Below are positions 21,847-36,319 of a stretch of 64,000 nt of DNA, piece by piece (the stretch's first letter is position 1; the number at the start of each line of letters is the position of its first letter). The translations under genes were made by a program, and so were the position numbers. The notes beneath the pieces are model-generated. The model saw nothing but the letters and a program-made list of their open reading frames with translations, made no database searches and was not told the origin of the DNA. This DNA comes from Clavaria fumosa (lineage: Eukaryota > Basidiomycota > Agaricomycetes > Agaricales > Clavariaceae): assembly GCA_951802425.1 (NCBI GenBank), contig OX637803.1, forward strand, positions 2,790,001-2,854,000. Reading direction: 5' to 3'.

Positions 21847-23039
21847 ATGCGATTCCGCGCGTCGATTGAGAACGCTCTCACGTTTCTCCGTGCGGCTCAT
21901 CTTATTGCTCCTCGACGGATTCCCTTGATATAGTCTCGACAGGTATCACCCAAGCCGTAGAGAAATTGCAGAAAAAATGCATATTCAAGTTCACAGAAAC
22001 GGAGATGCACATCATCTGCAATGACAACGCCAACGAGGGTGGGATCCAGGTCTGGTCGTGAGTAGTGCCCAACATTATAGATCACTCAGCGTTACGACTG
22101 CCGTCGAGTCGTAAGGCAAATCAAAGTCGACTCCCTCTTTACAGGCTATCGGATCCAGTCCAACGCATCGAACATGATATCGATGATACTTCCGACAGCT
22201 GCGCTAGTGTCAGTCTTGAAATCTATTTCGTCCTCCTTGTCCTCGACTTCGATAGAAACGGAAGAAACTGTCATGAAACTCGCCAAAAAGTCCGACCAAG
22301 CTGTGCTAGCATTCGAAATCTCAGCCATGAGTAGGGTGGGCAGAAGAGTGCGTCTCGCTCATGATGTGAGAATCGAGATCATGAAACCAGGAGATATGGA
22401 GAAATTGTCGGAGCCGTTGTGTCCCGAACCTGATGTCAGTCAATTCGCCCCATACTAATCCGTTATCGTTCGTCCTTAGCAATGCCACCCCGTAGGTAAC
22501 TATTCTTCTACCGCCCCTCTTGAAGCTGCGCACCGTGGTCGAGCGCTTAAAGCCAATGTCCGATGTTCTTGGGATTAGGGCCTCTAACCGTGGGCGACTT
22601 CAAGTTTGCATCAGTACCGACAGCGTCAGAGTGGAGACATTGTGGCTAGGGCTCCACAATCCGGCCACAAGTTTCGTGCTTTGCCGCTCAGGCACTTCAC
22701 ATAGCGACTGAACTATAGCCATGATCCAGACAACGAGCAGGACCCTTCCCAGCCTGAAGACGGCGCCCGCCCACAACCTGGTGTAGATCAACTCATTGGT
22801 GTACTGATACCTCTCCGGAGCTTCCTCAAGTTCTTGCACAGTCACCTGGTATCTAGCACGACCATCGCGTGTACGTCTGTCCACATCTTTCTCGGCCTTA
22901 AGTATCGCGCAATGACGATCGACACGCAGCTATCTGTCGAGCCCATTGCATCATACTGTATGTCTATGTGGGCGACGTAGCGGATGCGGGTGGAGTGTTG
23001 ACATTTTACATTCCTGCAGTGATGGAGGGTGATGGTTGA
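21847..23039 (+). CDS. HUS1: checkpoint clamp subunit HUS1 (9-1-1 complex)
   Basis: PCNA-like subunit of the RAD9-RAD1-HUS1 clamp that is loaded at DNA damage and activates the ATR/Rad3 checkpoint in the nucleus. Six exons give about 300 residues (usual size about 280): 21847-21889, 21943-22057, 22116-22434, 22496-22670, 22730-22870, 22930-23039. Conserved blocks in order: MRFRASIENALTFL, KFTETEMHIICND, GIQVWS, SNMISMILPTAALVSVLK, ALAFEI-like VLAFEISAMS, the interdomain PEPDVTILLPPLLKLRTVVE, and a C-terminal PLRSFLKFLHSHL followed by IILYVYVGDVADAGG and LTFYIPAVMEGDG. The donor of intron 4 (GTTTCG) is weak and I chose it by phase and a 59-bp length. The other junctions are clean. Confidence 0.87.
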
Positions 23040-23377
23040 TAGTATGATAAACTTAATGTTAAATTCGGCTTACTGGTACATGGCCAGAAACTGCCCCTTA
23101 CGAATCATCAATTCTGTAGCCCTGACCCGGCCTTTTATCTTTCATCATACATTTGGTCTCAGGCTAGCCAGTCACAGTCTGTTGTCCTTAAACCAATACT
23201 TCAAAATAACAGTATGCTTCACGACTACACGGACTGGGATAGCCAAGAAACAGCTGTAACAAATGTCTGTCGAGTAATGTTGTACATATGACTGGTAGGG
23301 ACAAAAGACCACCGTTCAATTTGAGATAGAAGAGACTTATATCAAGAAGCGGCTATGTCCATTTCGGTCGTCTAGGA
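23040..23377. other. intergenic between convergent genes
   Basis: Short AT-richer spacer between HUS1 and the minus-strand membrane protein, which converge here. Nothing coding recognised. Confidence 0.5.
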
Positions 23378-25045
23378 TTAGAGTTGGGGGTGTCTCATGT
23401 ATAACCAGACCCATAATGAGTTGCTGGACGCCATCAAGCCCAAGGCAACGAGGATGGCAATCAAACCCAAATAATTCCGGAGCTTGGCCCGCAAGGAGTG
23501 CGCGAGCTCGCCCCAATCCTCGAAAGGCTCGTCCTTCTGGTAAGATGCCCACCTGACAAGGTCGCGGTCCGTCCACTTGTCGAATAGCGGGCCGAAGAGG
23601 GAGTATAGTACCACACAGGTCACGAAGGCACCACCCAACAGCAGGAGTGTGCACGAGAAACCGACCATGGAAAGAAGCCCGAAGAGAAGCATCACCCAGA
23701 GCTCTCCGTCTTCAGCGGGTGACGCTTCCCTCAGCGTGACCCACCACATTGACATCCATATGACGCAGAAGAGAAGTCCTTGCAAGTGAATCAATACATA
23801 TCCAAGGAGACGAGGCGCTGATGACAGTCAAGATAAATACGACAAAGGGTGCAATGAGGAACCAACATATCGCCCATAATGGTGTCTTGAGCAAGATTGA
23901 TACCAGCGGGTATAACATCCGTGCAGGGGGGGTCCGCAGCAACCGGTACACGAGAGGAAAGGTATATCTCAATATTGCGCGGTAGAAAGTAAAGCCTAAA
24001 GCCATGAAGCATTGTATTTGATACGAAGTTCAAGGATGAACAGCGGAGACAGACCTGCGAGTAGGCAAAGCGTGGCACTCATATTTACAAGAGTAAGGAC
24101 GGCAGCCGTCGCTCCGAGGCGTCCGAGTACGGCCACAAATTTTGACTCGCCCGCACTCTGCTTATGTGGATCCCACATGGTCGGGAGATGGGGCACCAGC
24201 AGAGTCATGCACTTTGCCGATAAGAAAGCAACAACAATACGTGGAAGGACGGAGAGGGCAAGCGAGCTAACTGTGCACAATCAGTCAGGATCATGTAACT
24301 TGCACGAGGGCGAACCATGCAAAATGGCCGGCGCGCAATCTGCACGAAAAAATGGTGCTAGTGTCGGGCCAGATTCGTATTGACCAACACAAAAAGAACT
24401 TATCGTGACTTAGCGCTTTTGCTCCAGTGCAATTGCGAGGTCTGACGTACACAACGGAAAAAACGACGCCTATGCTCCAGTCTATGCGATCCACTGCAAC
24501 GTGATGTCTCTTCCATGACAGAGCCGCCTTCAACGTCCCTGCGGTAGCAACTACGCCGCTGACTAACAAGCGGTACGGCGTGAGCGGAAGCTCGCCTCGC
24601 ACAAACATCAAGTCTTCTGGGTCGTCTGTTGAATAGTGCGGCACAGGGATTTGGTACCGTCTGAGCAAATGCCACAAGTAATCGGCGTAATCTTTCTCAA
24701 AAAAGAACGGTAGCGATCTAGGACTGCTTGATTGATAGAGGCCCCCAAAATAAATGCTGATTGTAAAACATCGTCAGAAACGTTCTAGGATGACGCTCGA
24801 TTAACGCACATTAGGACTCCAATGATACCAAACAACCATTGAACGTGGGTTGCAACTGAACTCTCGCCACGAGATGTGGTGATGGCCTTGAACACGCCAA
24901 ATCCCACTGTCGAGGAGACTACGAATAACCGATAGCCAGTCACCTTCGGATGCCAATTCTTGATCCCATGCTCATGTTCGTCACCAACCGGCGTGAATTC
25001 AGCATCTTGAACTGAGAGTCTTTGGTAGAAAGGGTGCTGCTCCAT
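23378..25045 (-). CDS. multipass membrane protein with an internally duplicated ~95-residue module (unknown function)
   Basis: I do not recognise a named family. Exons on the minus strand: 25045-24810, 24756-24451, 24398-24316, 24270-24055, then from 23995, ending with a stop at 23378-23380. The junction between the last two exons (about 23720-23850) is unresolved. The first half holds two copies of one module: YRLFVVSSTVGFGVFKAI...WLFGIIGVLIIYFGGLYQSS and YRLLVSGVVATAGTLKAA...WSIGVVFSVV...GQYESG, each followed by an FF-rich acidic segment. The second half is hydrophobic with several likely transmembrane helices (VLPRIVVAFLSAKCMTLL, PLWAICWFLIAPFVVFI, LLLLGGAFVTCVVLYSLF) and ends YLGLIAILVALGLMASSNS. 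A third copy of the module is the divergent gene at 25238. Splicing through the 45-bp intron at 24271-24315 rests on a CTGAC branch site and frame. Confidence 0.65.
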
Positions 25046-25237
25046 GCCACCAGACGGTATTGGTTATAGAGCGGAGACTTGCCATTCGTGACGCCTGAAC
25101 GGATAATCGAATTGAATGTGAAGGGTCGCGATACGATGGGAATGATTGCAGTAATTTGAGACTCAGTCGGTGAAATCCGACCTGGGCGGCGTCGCTCTAA
25201 ACGCACTCAAGTTCGCGGGTACGTCCTCTCCACTGGC

Positions 25238-25565
25238 ATGGATCCTTTGGGATACGCACCGCCCCAACGGCCAGCGGCGCACGGGATTTTAGACCCCACA
25301 CCCGTGTCCAGACGCTGGTGGCCTGATATGAAGCCATGGCGCATTGCCAACGTCGCCTTCATTTTCTGTTTTGGGATCTGGAAGACTATTTCGTCGTATC
25401 AGGGTCAAAGCACCGCACTCACGGTAACGGAGTGGCTACTCGGGGTCACCATGTTCCTCTTGTGAGTGTTAAAGCTTGATCTTTGCCATTCAGAAGACTC
25501 ACATGTTTCGTAGAGTGTATTGGCTTGATTTTCGTGAACAATTACGGAAACCTCCAAGAGGATGA
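25238..25565 (+). CDS. small membrane protein, single-module paralogue of the divergent neighbour
   Basis: Two exons (25238-25461, 25514-25565; 52-bp intron) encode about 91 residues. The core WRIANVAFIFCFGIWKTISS...TEWLLGVTMFLLVYWLDF follows the same pattern as both modules of the protein encoded at 23378-25045, including the intron position after the second hydrophobic stretch. The two genes start 192 bp apart and diverge, so they may share a promoter. It ends soon after the module (RKPPRG), so it is a single-module version or a truncated copy. Function unknown. Confidence 0.6.
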
Positions 25566-26194
25566 ATGCTGGGCTGATGCTGATTGTTGAATGTTAGCAG
25601 GGAAGACGGAGCTTTGTATGTCTTCCTTGTGCCAGCGCTTCCTTTGATTGCGCTTAAAGTTCACAGAAATCAGTGATCCTGAGTTCGAGAAACGTCAGGT
25701 CGCTGTATAGACCTTATTGCCTCAGGAGCTCGCCATGGAATCCACATTAATATTTCGGGTCAATGTAAAACGGTTTTGCGGTCGGGGACACTATTGCATT
25801 CGCGCGTACAAGGCAGGACATTTTCTCGGCTGCATCCCATTCTAAAGCATTTGTACAACACAAGGAATCGTCTTCATGTATTCATTATGTTGTAGTAGTG
25901 TTGGGTTATCGATGTATTGGATAAGAATTGTTACAGCAACAGAAAGAAATGGGCTAGTCTTCGTACAGACAACTTCAAAGAATCTAAGCGGATAGCTTGC
26001 AACTTCAACTCATGGAAAAATCTAAGCCGATAGCTTGGTTACTGTAATTCTACTCAGCTTTATGCAAAGGGAAAATAGCCAGTGTTGCTTGGGCGATAAA
26101 TTTCTTAAGGCGATACAGTGGATTTCTTACATGTACTGTAAAGCGTTTGTAGACTCCGCAAAACATTTGTGATACAGTATTGCACCGACAAGAT
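25566..26194. other. intergenic, no gene seen
   Basis: About 630 bp without a supported coding frame. It contains two near-identical phrases, TCTAAGCGGATAGCTTG and TCTAAGCCGATAGCTTG, about 40 bp apart just upstream of GET4. No other structure noted. Confidence 0.4.
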
Positions 26195-27437
26195 ATGTCC
26201 TCCATGCCTAAAACCGCTTCCTCGTCCAAAGCTTTAGCCGCCATTCTCCCGCTGATTTCGTCGAATCAGCCCTACGAAGCTCATCAAAAAGCCCGGACCT
26301 TTGCCTCGCGTTATGTCAAGGCGAATCAGCATTCCACCGCCATCGACGTCCTCTTCCAATCGGCGCGAGAGCTATTCAAGATCGGCCAGCAAGGTAGTGG
26401 CACGGATCTGACTACCTTTATCCTGGAGGTATACAGCAACACAAACGTTCCTGTAGATAACGAATCCAGAGGCAAGTCGTTGTGCTAGATCGCCATGATG
26501 TGCTGTTGACGAGATGGGCAGGCAGGGTCACGCAACTGTTGGCGTTGGTTGGTCCAAGTGGTTCATGGCGCAAAACGATTATAGATAAGGCCGTAGCGTG
26601 AGTCGCACTCCCTTCTGCTCAAACAGTTCCGTGAACTCGCGTTCTTGCCACGCGCAGATGGTCCTCAAATCATGGAGCCTATCCAGCAGGAGATCCAGAC
26701 CTGCACCATTATATCGGCGAGCTACTTTACAAAGGTCATTGAGTTTAGACAATATCAAGTACAATCACTGAATACTGCGCAGAGGGCACGTTTGATCTTG
26801 CCGAGCCCCATTTACTCGCCTCCGGAACCCGAGACAGCGCACGGCTACTTGCGGAAATGATGGTGCAGTGGTGCGGCAGCACAAATCCGCCTGGATTGTT
26901 TGCGCTGCATGGCACCATCCCGTAAGTAATTCCACTCTCCCCCCATCCGCCATTCTCACGTGCCTATGCCATTCGACTCGCCATCCGCGCAGATATCTTC
27001 AGAACGGCAATATCCTCGCTGCCAACACGTTCACGACCCATTTCATTTCTCGTCTGCTCGCGGCCCGTCCGAATCTCGCCCGTGGTGCCCCGATACCTGT
27101 GACAGAGACGACGGCTTTCCAGCTCACCTCCGACTCCCTCACCAACTTCTCGCAGCTCGCGGTGATGACTTGCCAGCGGGCCCAGGGGGAGAAAAAGAAG
27201 GAGCCTCGGGAGGCTTGGGTGCGGCTTTACGGCACGTATATGAGCAAGACGCCCGTTCTAGCCGACGTGCAGGTGAGGAGCGTGCTGCAGGGGCTTGCTC
27301 AATCGTACTTTTCCATCCCGCCGCCTCGGACACAGCCCGCGAACCCTATGGCGGAGATGCTTTCGTCTCTGTTTGGTGGGGCCCCTGGGTCAGGACCAGC
27401 AAGGAACCCAATATCTCCAAGTGCAGGTCTAGACTAG
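26195..27437 (+). CDS. GET4: GET4, Get4-Get5 pretargeting complex subunit
   Basis: Cytosolic alpha-solenoid scaffold that links Sgt2-bound tail-anchored proteins to the Get3 ATPase for insertion into the ER. Five exons: 26195-26471, 26522-26597, 26658-26734, 26783-26921, 26993-27437, about 337 residues (yeast about 312). Family blocks: YEAHQKARTFASRYVKANQ near the N terminus, ALDVL-like TAIDVLFQSARELFK, then WSSNHGAYPAGDPDLHHYIG, LYKEGTFDLAEPHLLASGTRD, NILAANTFTTHF and FSQLAVMTCQRA. The C-terminal tail is Pro/Ser-rich (SSLFGGAPGSGP). Intron 1 begins AG|GCAAGT, a GC-AG intron that is required to keep SRGRVTQLLALV in frame. Confidence 0.9.
26472..26521 (+). other. GC-AG intron in GET4
   Basis: 50-bp intron with donor AG|GCAAGT, the standard form of a GC donor, and acceptor GGGCAG. 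No GT donor nearby preserves the frame. Confidence 0.75.
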
Positions 27438-28025
27438 GGTGGCACATTTGCTACGCCGCTTCTAACTTGACGAACGATTGCCCAACAAAGTTGTTACTTT
27501 TCAAACATTCTGATAATTGGAGAAATGTTGAGATGACGCATTGCCTGATTTGACTTTGCTACTTGGATTTCTGTGCAAGCTCGAGTTCATTTCCTTCTCC
27601 AGTAGGACTCGAAACAAGCGTTCAACTACCTCATCCTCGTTCTCGTTCCCATTGAGACGGACAGATCGCGTCGCCAGACTATTGGGCGACCAGCTGATCT
27701 CCATGTATGATCGATCGAGGGAACCAATGTTAGGTCACGTGCAACCCATTCGAATCACGTGATGGTTGGTTTCGTGTCGAGCTCTGACGACGGAGGGCCT
27801 TGCTAGGATACGTGCTACCTGCACCATCCTAACACGTTTCTCATCGGGTTGATCGCCCTTTTTTCTTTGCGACACACGCTCGTGTACTTTACTACGACCT
27901 TGTAAGGATTTTGTTCACCCGCCGGCAGTAAACAGACCCTCTTCTGACTGCATTTACCAGGATCGAACCCACATTCGCTACTGACGACTTCTTTTTTCAA
28001 CAGGAACTAAATCTCTGCTAAAAAC

Positions 28026-30620
28026 ATGACCCAGCCGACGCAGGAACTACCACCGTGGCTTTCTGCTTCATTTACGACTCTGACGAATCCGACGGGCGGG
28101 TTGACGACAATTACGGCCATTGTGCGGCTCCCATTGACTTACTATGGCCCCAGCGTCAGTTCGTCGTTGTGCACTCTTGGCAAGCTTCCTAACCGTCTCT
28201 ACCTAGATTCCGCTAGGAACAGATGGAGTCTGGACTTACGGTGGTCTCACATCGCCCGCCTCCACCCCCTCACCGACCACAGCGACACCTTCCACTTCGT
28301 CACCTTCAACTTTGACCACTACCACTGCCCCCCCAACATCCACCTCTCACTCAGCGACCTCATCTTCCAATACCCAGACACCTAGTCCCACAGTTTCCCC
28401 CGCTGCAGTCCCTCTTCGGTCAAACCGTCTCTCCAGAGCTGGCCAAGTGGGCATCATCCTCGGCGCACTTCTCGGCTCTGTTCTGCTTCTTCTACTGCTA
28501 TTGCTATTTCTACGCTGGCGTACACGCCGCCGCGCAAGCACTTACCACACGCCAATATGGACTGGATGGGAGATACTTCCGACCCGCCACAACGGAGCGG
28601 GACGTCCTGACGAAGGCAGCCTGCGCAGCGGTGAAGTTGATCCTTTCCTCCCGCCCAAGTTGAAAAGCATGCAAGAACTTGGCGTGGGTGATCCACTGGT
28701 CGCGAAACCACGTTTGGTCAGCACGCAGAGCGGCCAAGACAGCGAGGCCCCTGTTGCGTCAGTCGGAGAAGGCGTGGCGAGGGTCAGTCGGCAAGCGTCC
28801 GCACACACAGGCGGTGACCGCTCCTCGTCAAATGTATCAGACTATGGGACTGTCATTGACCCCGCTACTATTGGTGTTGCCCATGGAGAGCCTTCCCTGT
28901 TCAGGAGCCGGGCGGAGAGCGGAAGTGATACAGCACCGTCCACGTCGAAACCTCCTTCAACTATCGGAGGGCATATTTTGCCGCCTAGCCTATTGAGGAC
29001 TATGGTGGACGCGTGGGATAGACGCGCGAGCGTTCCTGCAACGAGTAGCTCCAGCTCCAAAAATGGGAGCAAGAGTTCTCAGAGTCGCAGCTCCCAGACT
29101 CGTAGTTCTCAGAGTCGTAATGGCAGCCGTATCCTGCGACATGTGGGCTCAGCCCCTTCAATCCCCGAGGGCTGGTCACCTCTCATCCCCCCGACGCCTC
29201 TCAATCCCGATCGGATCTCTGCAATACTCGCTGGCGCGGCTTTCGATACGTCCAATACGCAAACACAGCGATCGTCAGTATCTGAAATGCCCGAGGTGCT
29301 CACGGCCTCGAGAGTGAGGGCCCAAGACCTTGGCCCGAGAAGTACCCCCTCGTCTCCCGTGACGTTGCGCACCCAGCCTATTAGGACGAGCTGGGCCGGA
29401 CCGCTTGGGGGACTGTCAAGATTGAGTCGACTCTCTTGGTTCCGGAACGAAGACAGCTCCTCTCGCACTTCTTCACGATCCCGTCCGCATTCCAGTAGCG
29501 GCCCGTCGGAGGTGGACCTTGAGGGCGCACGCTCGTTGCCGGCCACCTTGCTTCGCTCCAGTGAGATGGGCATGAACGTGAATGATGGTCGACCCCTCTC
29601 AAGCGTCAGTGCAAGAAGCGGTGCCAGCGGCAGTACGATTTATCATGACGCCCTTGAGGAGCCGGAACAGCCTCCTCCTGTCCCACCCCTGCCTAGAGCG
29701 TACTTGCCTGGCGGTAACGGGAGTCCCATCGAGAGGCACTCAACGCGGTATGAACCAGTACCCACGAACGAACCACTTGATTATGAGGATGCACCCCCCC
29801 GAGGCGATGCACAGGGTGTACCGGGAGAAAGTGATATTCTAGATCTACCGGCGCCTCGACCAATGTCGTCGTTCAGTGGTTCGTCACAGAGTTCTCGAAG
29901 ACCTCTTTACCCACCCGGACTAGGCTTGTCTCCCCCAAGTTCGCGGGTTGAGTTCAATGGTAATCAAGAAAATCCGACTGTTACGATCGACGTACTCGAG
30001 GACCTTCCTCCCAGCGCAGAAGAGGGGTGGCGAACCTTGGCAAGCAACCTGCCGGAATCGGATTCCAGAAGGGCAACATTTGGAATGGTAAGTTTCAACA
30101 CTTGTGCGCGACAGCTTGCTCATAGTCGCCAATGCAGCCGACGATTATCCATCCCCAGGAGCATTTGATGTCTGAGATGGGTTCGATTGTCTCAGTGCAC
30201 TCGCGCCTGGGCCCGCACTCTGGGCCCTCTCCAACACCAACTGCGTCTTCGCGACGCGCGTTTTCGTCTTCTGCTGGCTCCGGTCCACTACGTTCAGCTA
30301 GCAGCGCGCAAACAAGGTCCATCTCCGTATCATCTGATGGCCGCCGCCGAATGGGACAAGGCTCTATCAGTCCGGCAACGTCGGCCTTCGGAAGAGGACC
30401 TAATGGAAGCGGTCATCGCGTGCGAAGAAGCGAGTCGAGCGACTATGATACGACTAGCGACACCATCATGCAGGACAGGTTGATGGCTCACGTCTCCCCG
30501 GCGTCGGACTTCGCAGGAGGTCCATCAGGCGCAAGGGCTCGTGAGGGTGGAGAATGGATTCGCCTGGTAGATCCGTTTCGCGACAGGCCAACGGATCAAG
30601 ACTTGGCCGAATGGAATTAG
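28026..30620 (+). CDS. single-pass membrane protein with S/T-rich ectodomain and long Ser-rich cytoplasmic tail (unknown)
   Basis: Not assigned to a named family. Three exons (28026-28154, 28207-30087, 30138-30620) give about 830 residues. The first ~140 residues are Thr/Ser/Pro-rich and probably extracellular and O-glycosylated. There is no obvious cleavable signal peptide. One transmembrane helix follows, VGIILGALLGSVLLLLLLLL, then a basic stop-transfer RWRTRRR. The remaining ~670 residues are low-complexity, Ser/Arg/Pro-rich and contain a PPPVPPLPRAY proline motif of the SH3-ligand type. The architecture recalls fungal wall-sensor or membrane-scaffold proteins, but no cysteine-rich or WSC domain is present, so a role is not claimed. 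Confidence 0.72.
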
Positions 30621-30849
30621 ATAAGACGGACAAGATTGTTGATATGGACAGACTGTATGCTTTTACGAATATTGTTCGTCGCTGCAATGTCTTGTAGACG
30701 ACCAACTGCCAATACATCCCATGCCATGTTCACGTGATACTTGCCATATCTCTATCACGTGTCCCGTGACCCAACGCGTGTATTTACAGCAGTTCGCTCC
30801 TTGATCAGGACCATCAAAGAGGCGTTGGCCCGCTCGACACACTACTGTA

Positions 30850-32281
30850 ATGAGTGCCCGGGAGCCGTTCAGGTTCTCTGGGCAGCAGTTTTCTACTGCT
30901 CACACCCTCGAGCGACCTGCCTCTGCAATGGCCTTCCCTATTCAGAATCAGGAACCTCAGCCCAAGTCCGCTTTATCCAAGACTCTCAATTTATCAGGAT
31001 TGAGGCGCAAGAACTCTGGTTCGCAAAACAGCAAAAGCATTGGAGGGTTCATTCGCTCTCATCGCTTGTCTCCGCCTCCCGTCGATGGCACTACCGCTAA
31101 CACGAGGAATCACAAAATTGCTTCGCCTCGGCCTATCAAGCCTTCAGCCTTTCTGTCCGTTTCTACTGTGCCGTTTAAACTTCCTGATACACCTGCTGGC
31201 CAAAGGCCTCCTCCAGCTTTGGGATCTACGCATATACCCTTCGGTGAACAAACGATTACCAACGCTGCCCCCGCAACGAATGATGTATATTTTGTTCCTT
31301 CGCCCTCTCGCACTCACATCATGGAAGGAAACGATTTCCACCTCGATGGCGACCGATCACTAGCGGAACAAGCACTGAATCAGAGTCTCCATATTATTGA
31401 GGAGCCCTTTGGCGAGAATGGGCCACGAAGGCTCACTCCCATAATGCCTGCACCACAACAAGAGAATATGGATGGCATTCGAAGATTGAGACGGTCGAAG
31501 CGTTCCTTAACACCTTCGCATGGGCTTCTTCAAGAGATTAACGAGGAAGAAGATCTCGGCCGAACGATCAAACGGTCGAAGGACGAATCCGCGGTTCGTA
31601 ATCCTGCATATATGCGCTATTTCCAACGGCATCCATTATTTTCCGCCTAGGCTATTCACGAGCATGAATTCTTACAGCAACAGCAACAACACCTCCCTCA
31701 ATCTCAGCAGCGCCAACGGTCCGTGTCGCATCATCCTAGTCAACAGTCCGCAGCATCCGATCACCAGCGAAGCCAAAATCAGAATCGTCCTGCTTCTGTC
31801 CTGGGTCTTGATCTCGAGTCATACATTGCAGCGAACAAAGAACATTACCTGGAGATGGGGCGCAAATGGTCGCAATGCACGTTTGAGGAATGGAAAGAGG
31901 GCGAACATGGTGGGTGCATGTAGTCATATTTTTAACGGAAAATCATGCGTGCCCTGAACAGAGATCACTGCCAAGTTCAGCGCAATCCTGGAGTTTGTAA
32001 GTCTCAGTGCTTCGTTACTGCCTGGCAAACAGATTGATGGCCTTCTCCAGGTCAAAGACTACATAGTGTTAGTGCCACTTACTCTATGACGAATTGGTAT
32101 TGACGGAGAAGAATACAGGACGAAAGTGAGCAACTTGGCGCAAATCCAATCCAGCATCTCGGAGCACAAGAATGTACTCTCTACCAGAGGCAAGATTCTT
32201 GAAGAGGTCGAGAATTCTCTAATAAAAGATGGTGGGGCTGTTATTGGTAGAATGGGTGTTGAGAACGGGAATAGTGTATGA
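30850..32281 (+). CDS. Ser/Gln-rich protein with C-terminal helical domain (unknown)
   Basis: Five exons: 30850-31593, 31651-31909, 31962-31996, 32051-32067, 32119-32281, about 405 residues. Introns are 51-57 bp and all phases agree. The N-terminal 250 residues are disordered (Ser/Pro/basic), followed by a Gln-rich patch (FLQQQQQHLPQ). The C-terminal ~120 residues look helical: ASVLGLDLESYIAANKEHYL, KWSQCTFEEWKEGEHEITAK, then QIQSSISEHKNVLSTRGKIL. The compact C-terminal helical domain on a disordered tail faintly recalls fungal Ecm11-type or spindle/kinetochore proteins, but I cannot support a name. It converges with RIX7; 211 bp separate the stops. Confidence 0.6.
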
Positions 32282-32492
32282 CTTTCTTTCCTGCTTGTTA
32301 TTCGTAGATTTCTTTCAACATTCGCATGATTATCGACTTGAATGTAGCGCACTTGGAGGCATGTATATACTCTACGCTTTCTTGCCACTCATAACGACTT
32401 TAGAATCCGAGAATTCTATTCAGCTCACGAGGTATATCTCAGCCAACATAGATGGCGACAATAATTCTCTGGACTACACAAAGGTCATTTGC

Positions 32493-34969
<2,477 letters not shown>

Positions 34970-35156
34970 AGAACGGTTGAGAGCATTTGGGCCCTATCTG
35001 CGACGTTTTGAGCGGTTGGAAGGGTTGGCAGCAAACAGCAGACACGCACAGAAATTGAGTCCATTGGACTTGTAAATTTGAAGTGAAGATCGATTCACGT
35101 GATGCTCCTCACGCTCTTTGCACCGCATATCGTAGTGCACTGCACCAATACCGACT

Positions 35157-36313
35157 ATGGCTCAGTCCATCTACGTCGCTGCGCTGAACAGTCAGTCGTT
35201 TCCGCGTTGTTTCTTGAATAAAGTGTTTCACAATAAAATTTCATGAACAGAACATTATTCTCTCGTTCGAAGTCTCCTATCTGCTGATCCTGATTTGGTC
35301 AACAAACCTGACATTGATGGTCGAACGGCATTGCACTGGGCATCCTCATCTGGATCCGCGGATATCGCGAGGCTTTTGCTTGACAATGGGGCGGAAGTTG
35401 ATCAGAGGGACCAAAGTGGTTGGTCTGCGTTACACATTGCTAGTGCGCTCATGGTGTCTTCGTCGCAAGTGAGAAGATTATGCTCAATTTCTGCTGAACA
35501 CAGCGAGTGCGGGAAACGAAGAAGTCGTAAGGGAATTGGTTGGCGCGGGAGCGGACGTGAATGCCCGGAATGATAAAGGAATCACTCCTCTGTAAGTGCT
35601 TAGTTGGGCTGAAGGCCCTCTGTTCACGTTGTTGTGCCAGGCATTATGCAGCATCAAAGTCTCGAACTGAAGTATGCTCTCATTCTGCCTCATGCTGTTA
35701 TCTGCTAGACGAATCCACAGATAGGCAAGCTCCTGATCTCTCGCGGCGCTGATGTAAGTCCATGCCCTCATATTGTACGGCAATATTCATACCGCGGGCC
35801 ACGCTAGATAAATGCAAAGGACAAAGCAAATCAAGTGCCTCTGTACGTGCGTTTGCCTCTTTGCTTCCTTTTCGCTTGGTCGTGATGACGAAGCCGAGAA
35901 GACACCGTGCAGCTACGATAGGGTCTACAGCATTCATCGCCCTCTTGCTCAAGCCACCTGAGGGGACCCAGAAGACACGATTAAACACCGCCGACCGCGT
36001 CGGTGAATTCCACCCTCTGCCCGTCTCTTTCTAGACAAGCTCCTTCTGACCATATAGCGTTTGCAGGCAACACACCGTTGCATCTAGCGATGGAATCTGC
36101 TCATGCCGAAGCGGCAGTAATGCTTATCGAAGCCGGGGCTGATCGGGACAGAGTTCGTTTGATGCATACCTTCTACGATTGGTCCTTAACCTCTTTCAAT
36201 TTCAGACCAACCATGAAGATCTAATGCCAGAAGACATCGAGGGCGTTGGAGGGCGAGAACAAGCCAGAGCAAGAGACTATATCAACGAAGCGTGTGGAAA
36301 GCGACAAGGTTGA
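35157..36313 (+). CDS. NAS6: 26S proteasome assembly chaperone NAS6 (gankyrin), ankyrin repeats
   Basis: Ankyrin-repeat chaperone that binds the C-terminal domain of Rpt3 during 19S base assembly. Nine short exons with 49-64 bp introns: 35157-35190, 35251-35442, 35504-35591, 35641-35671, 35721-35753, 35808-35842, 35902-36002, 36067-36152, 36206-36313, about 235 residues (family about 226-228). Repeats visible: DGRTALHWASSSGSADIARL, SGWSALHIATSAGNEEVV, KGITPLHYAASKSRTE, NQVPLHRAATIGSTAFI and GNTPLHLAMESAHAEAAVML. The C terminus ARDYINEACGKRQG is typical. Introns mostly fall at repeat boundaries. The call is firm; single-base splice choices may vary. Confidence 0.9.
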
Positions 36314-36319
36314 GTTATA

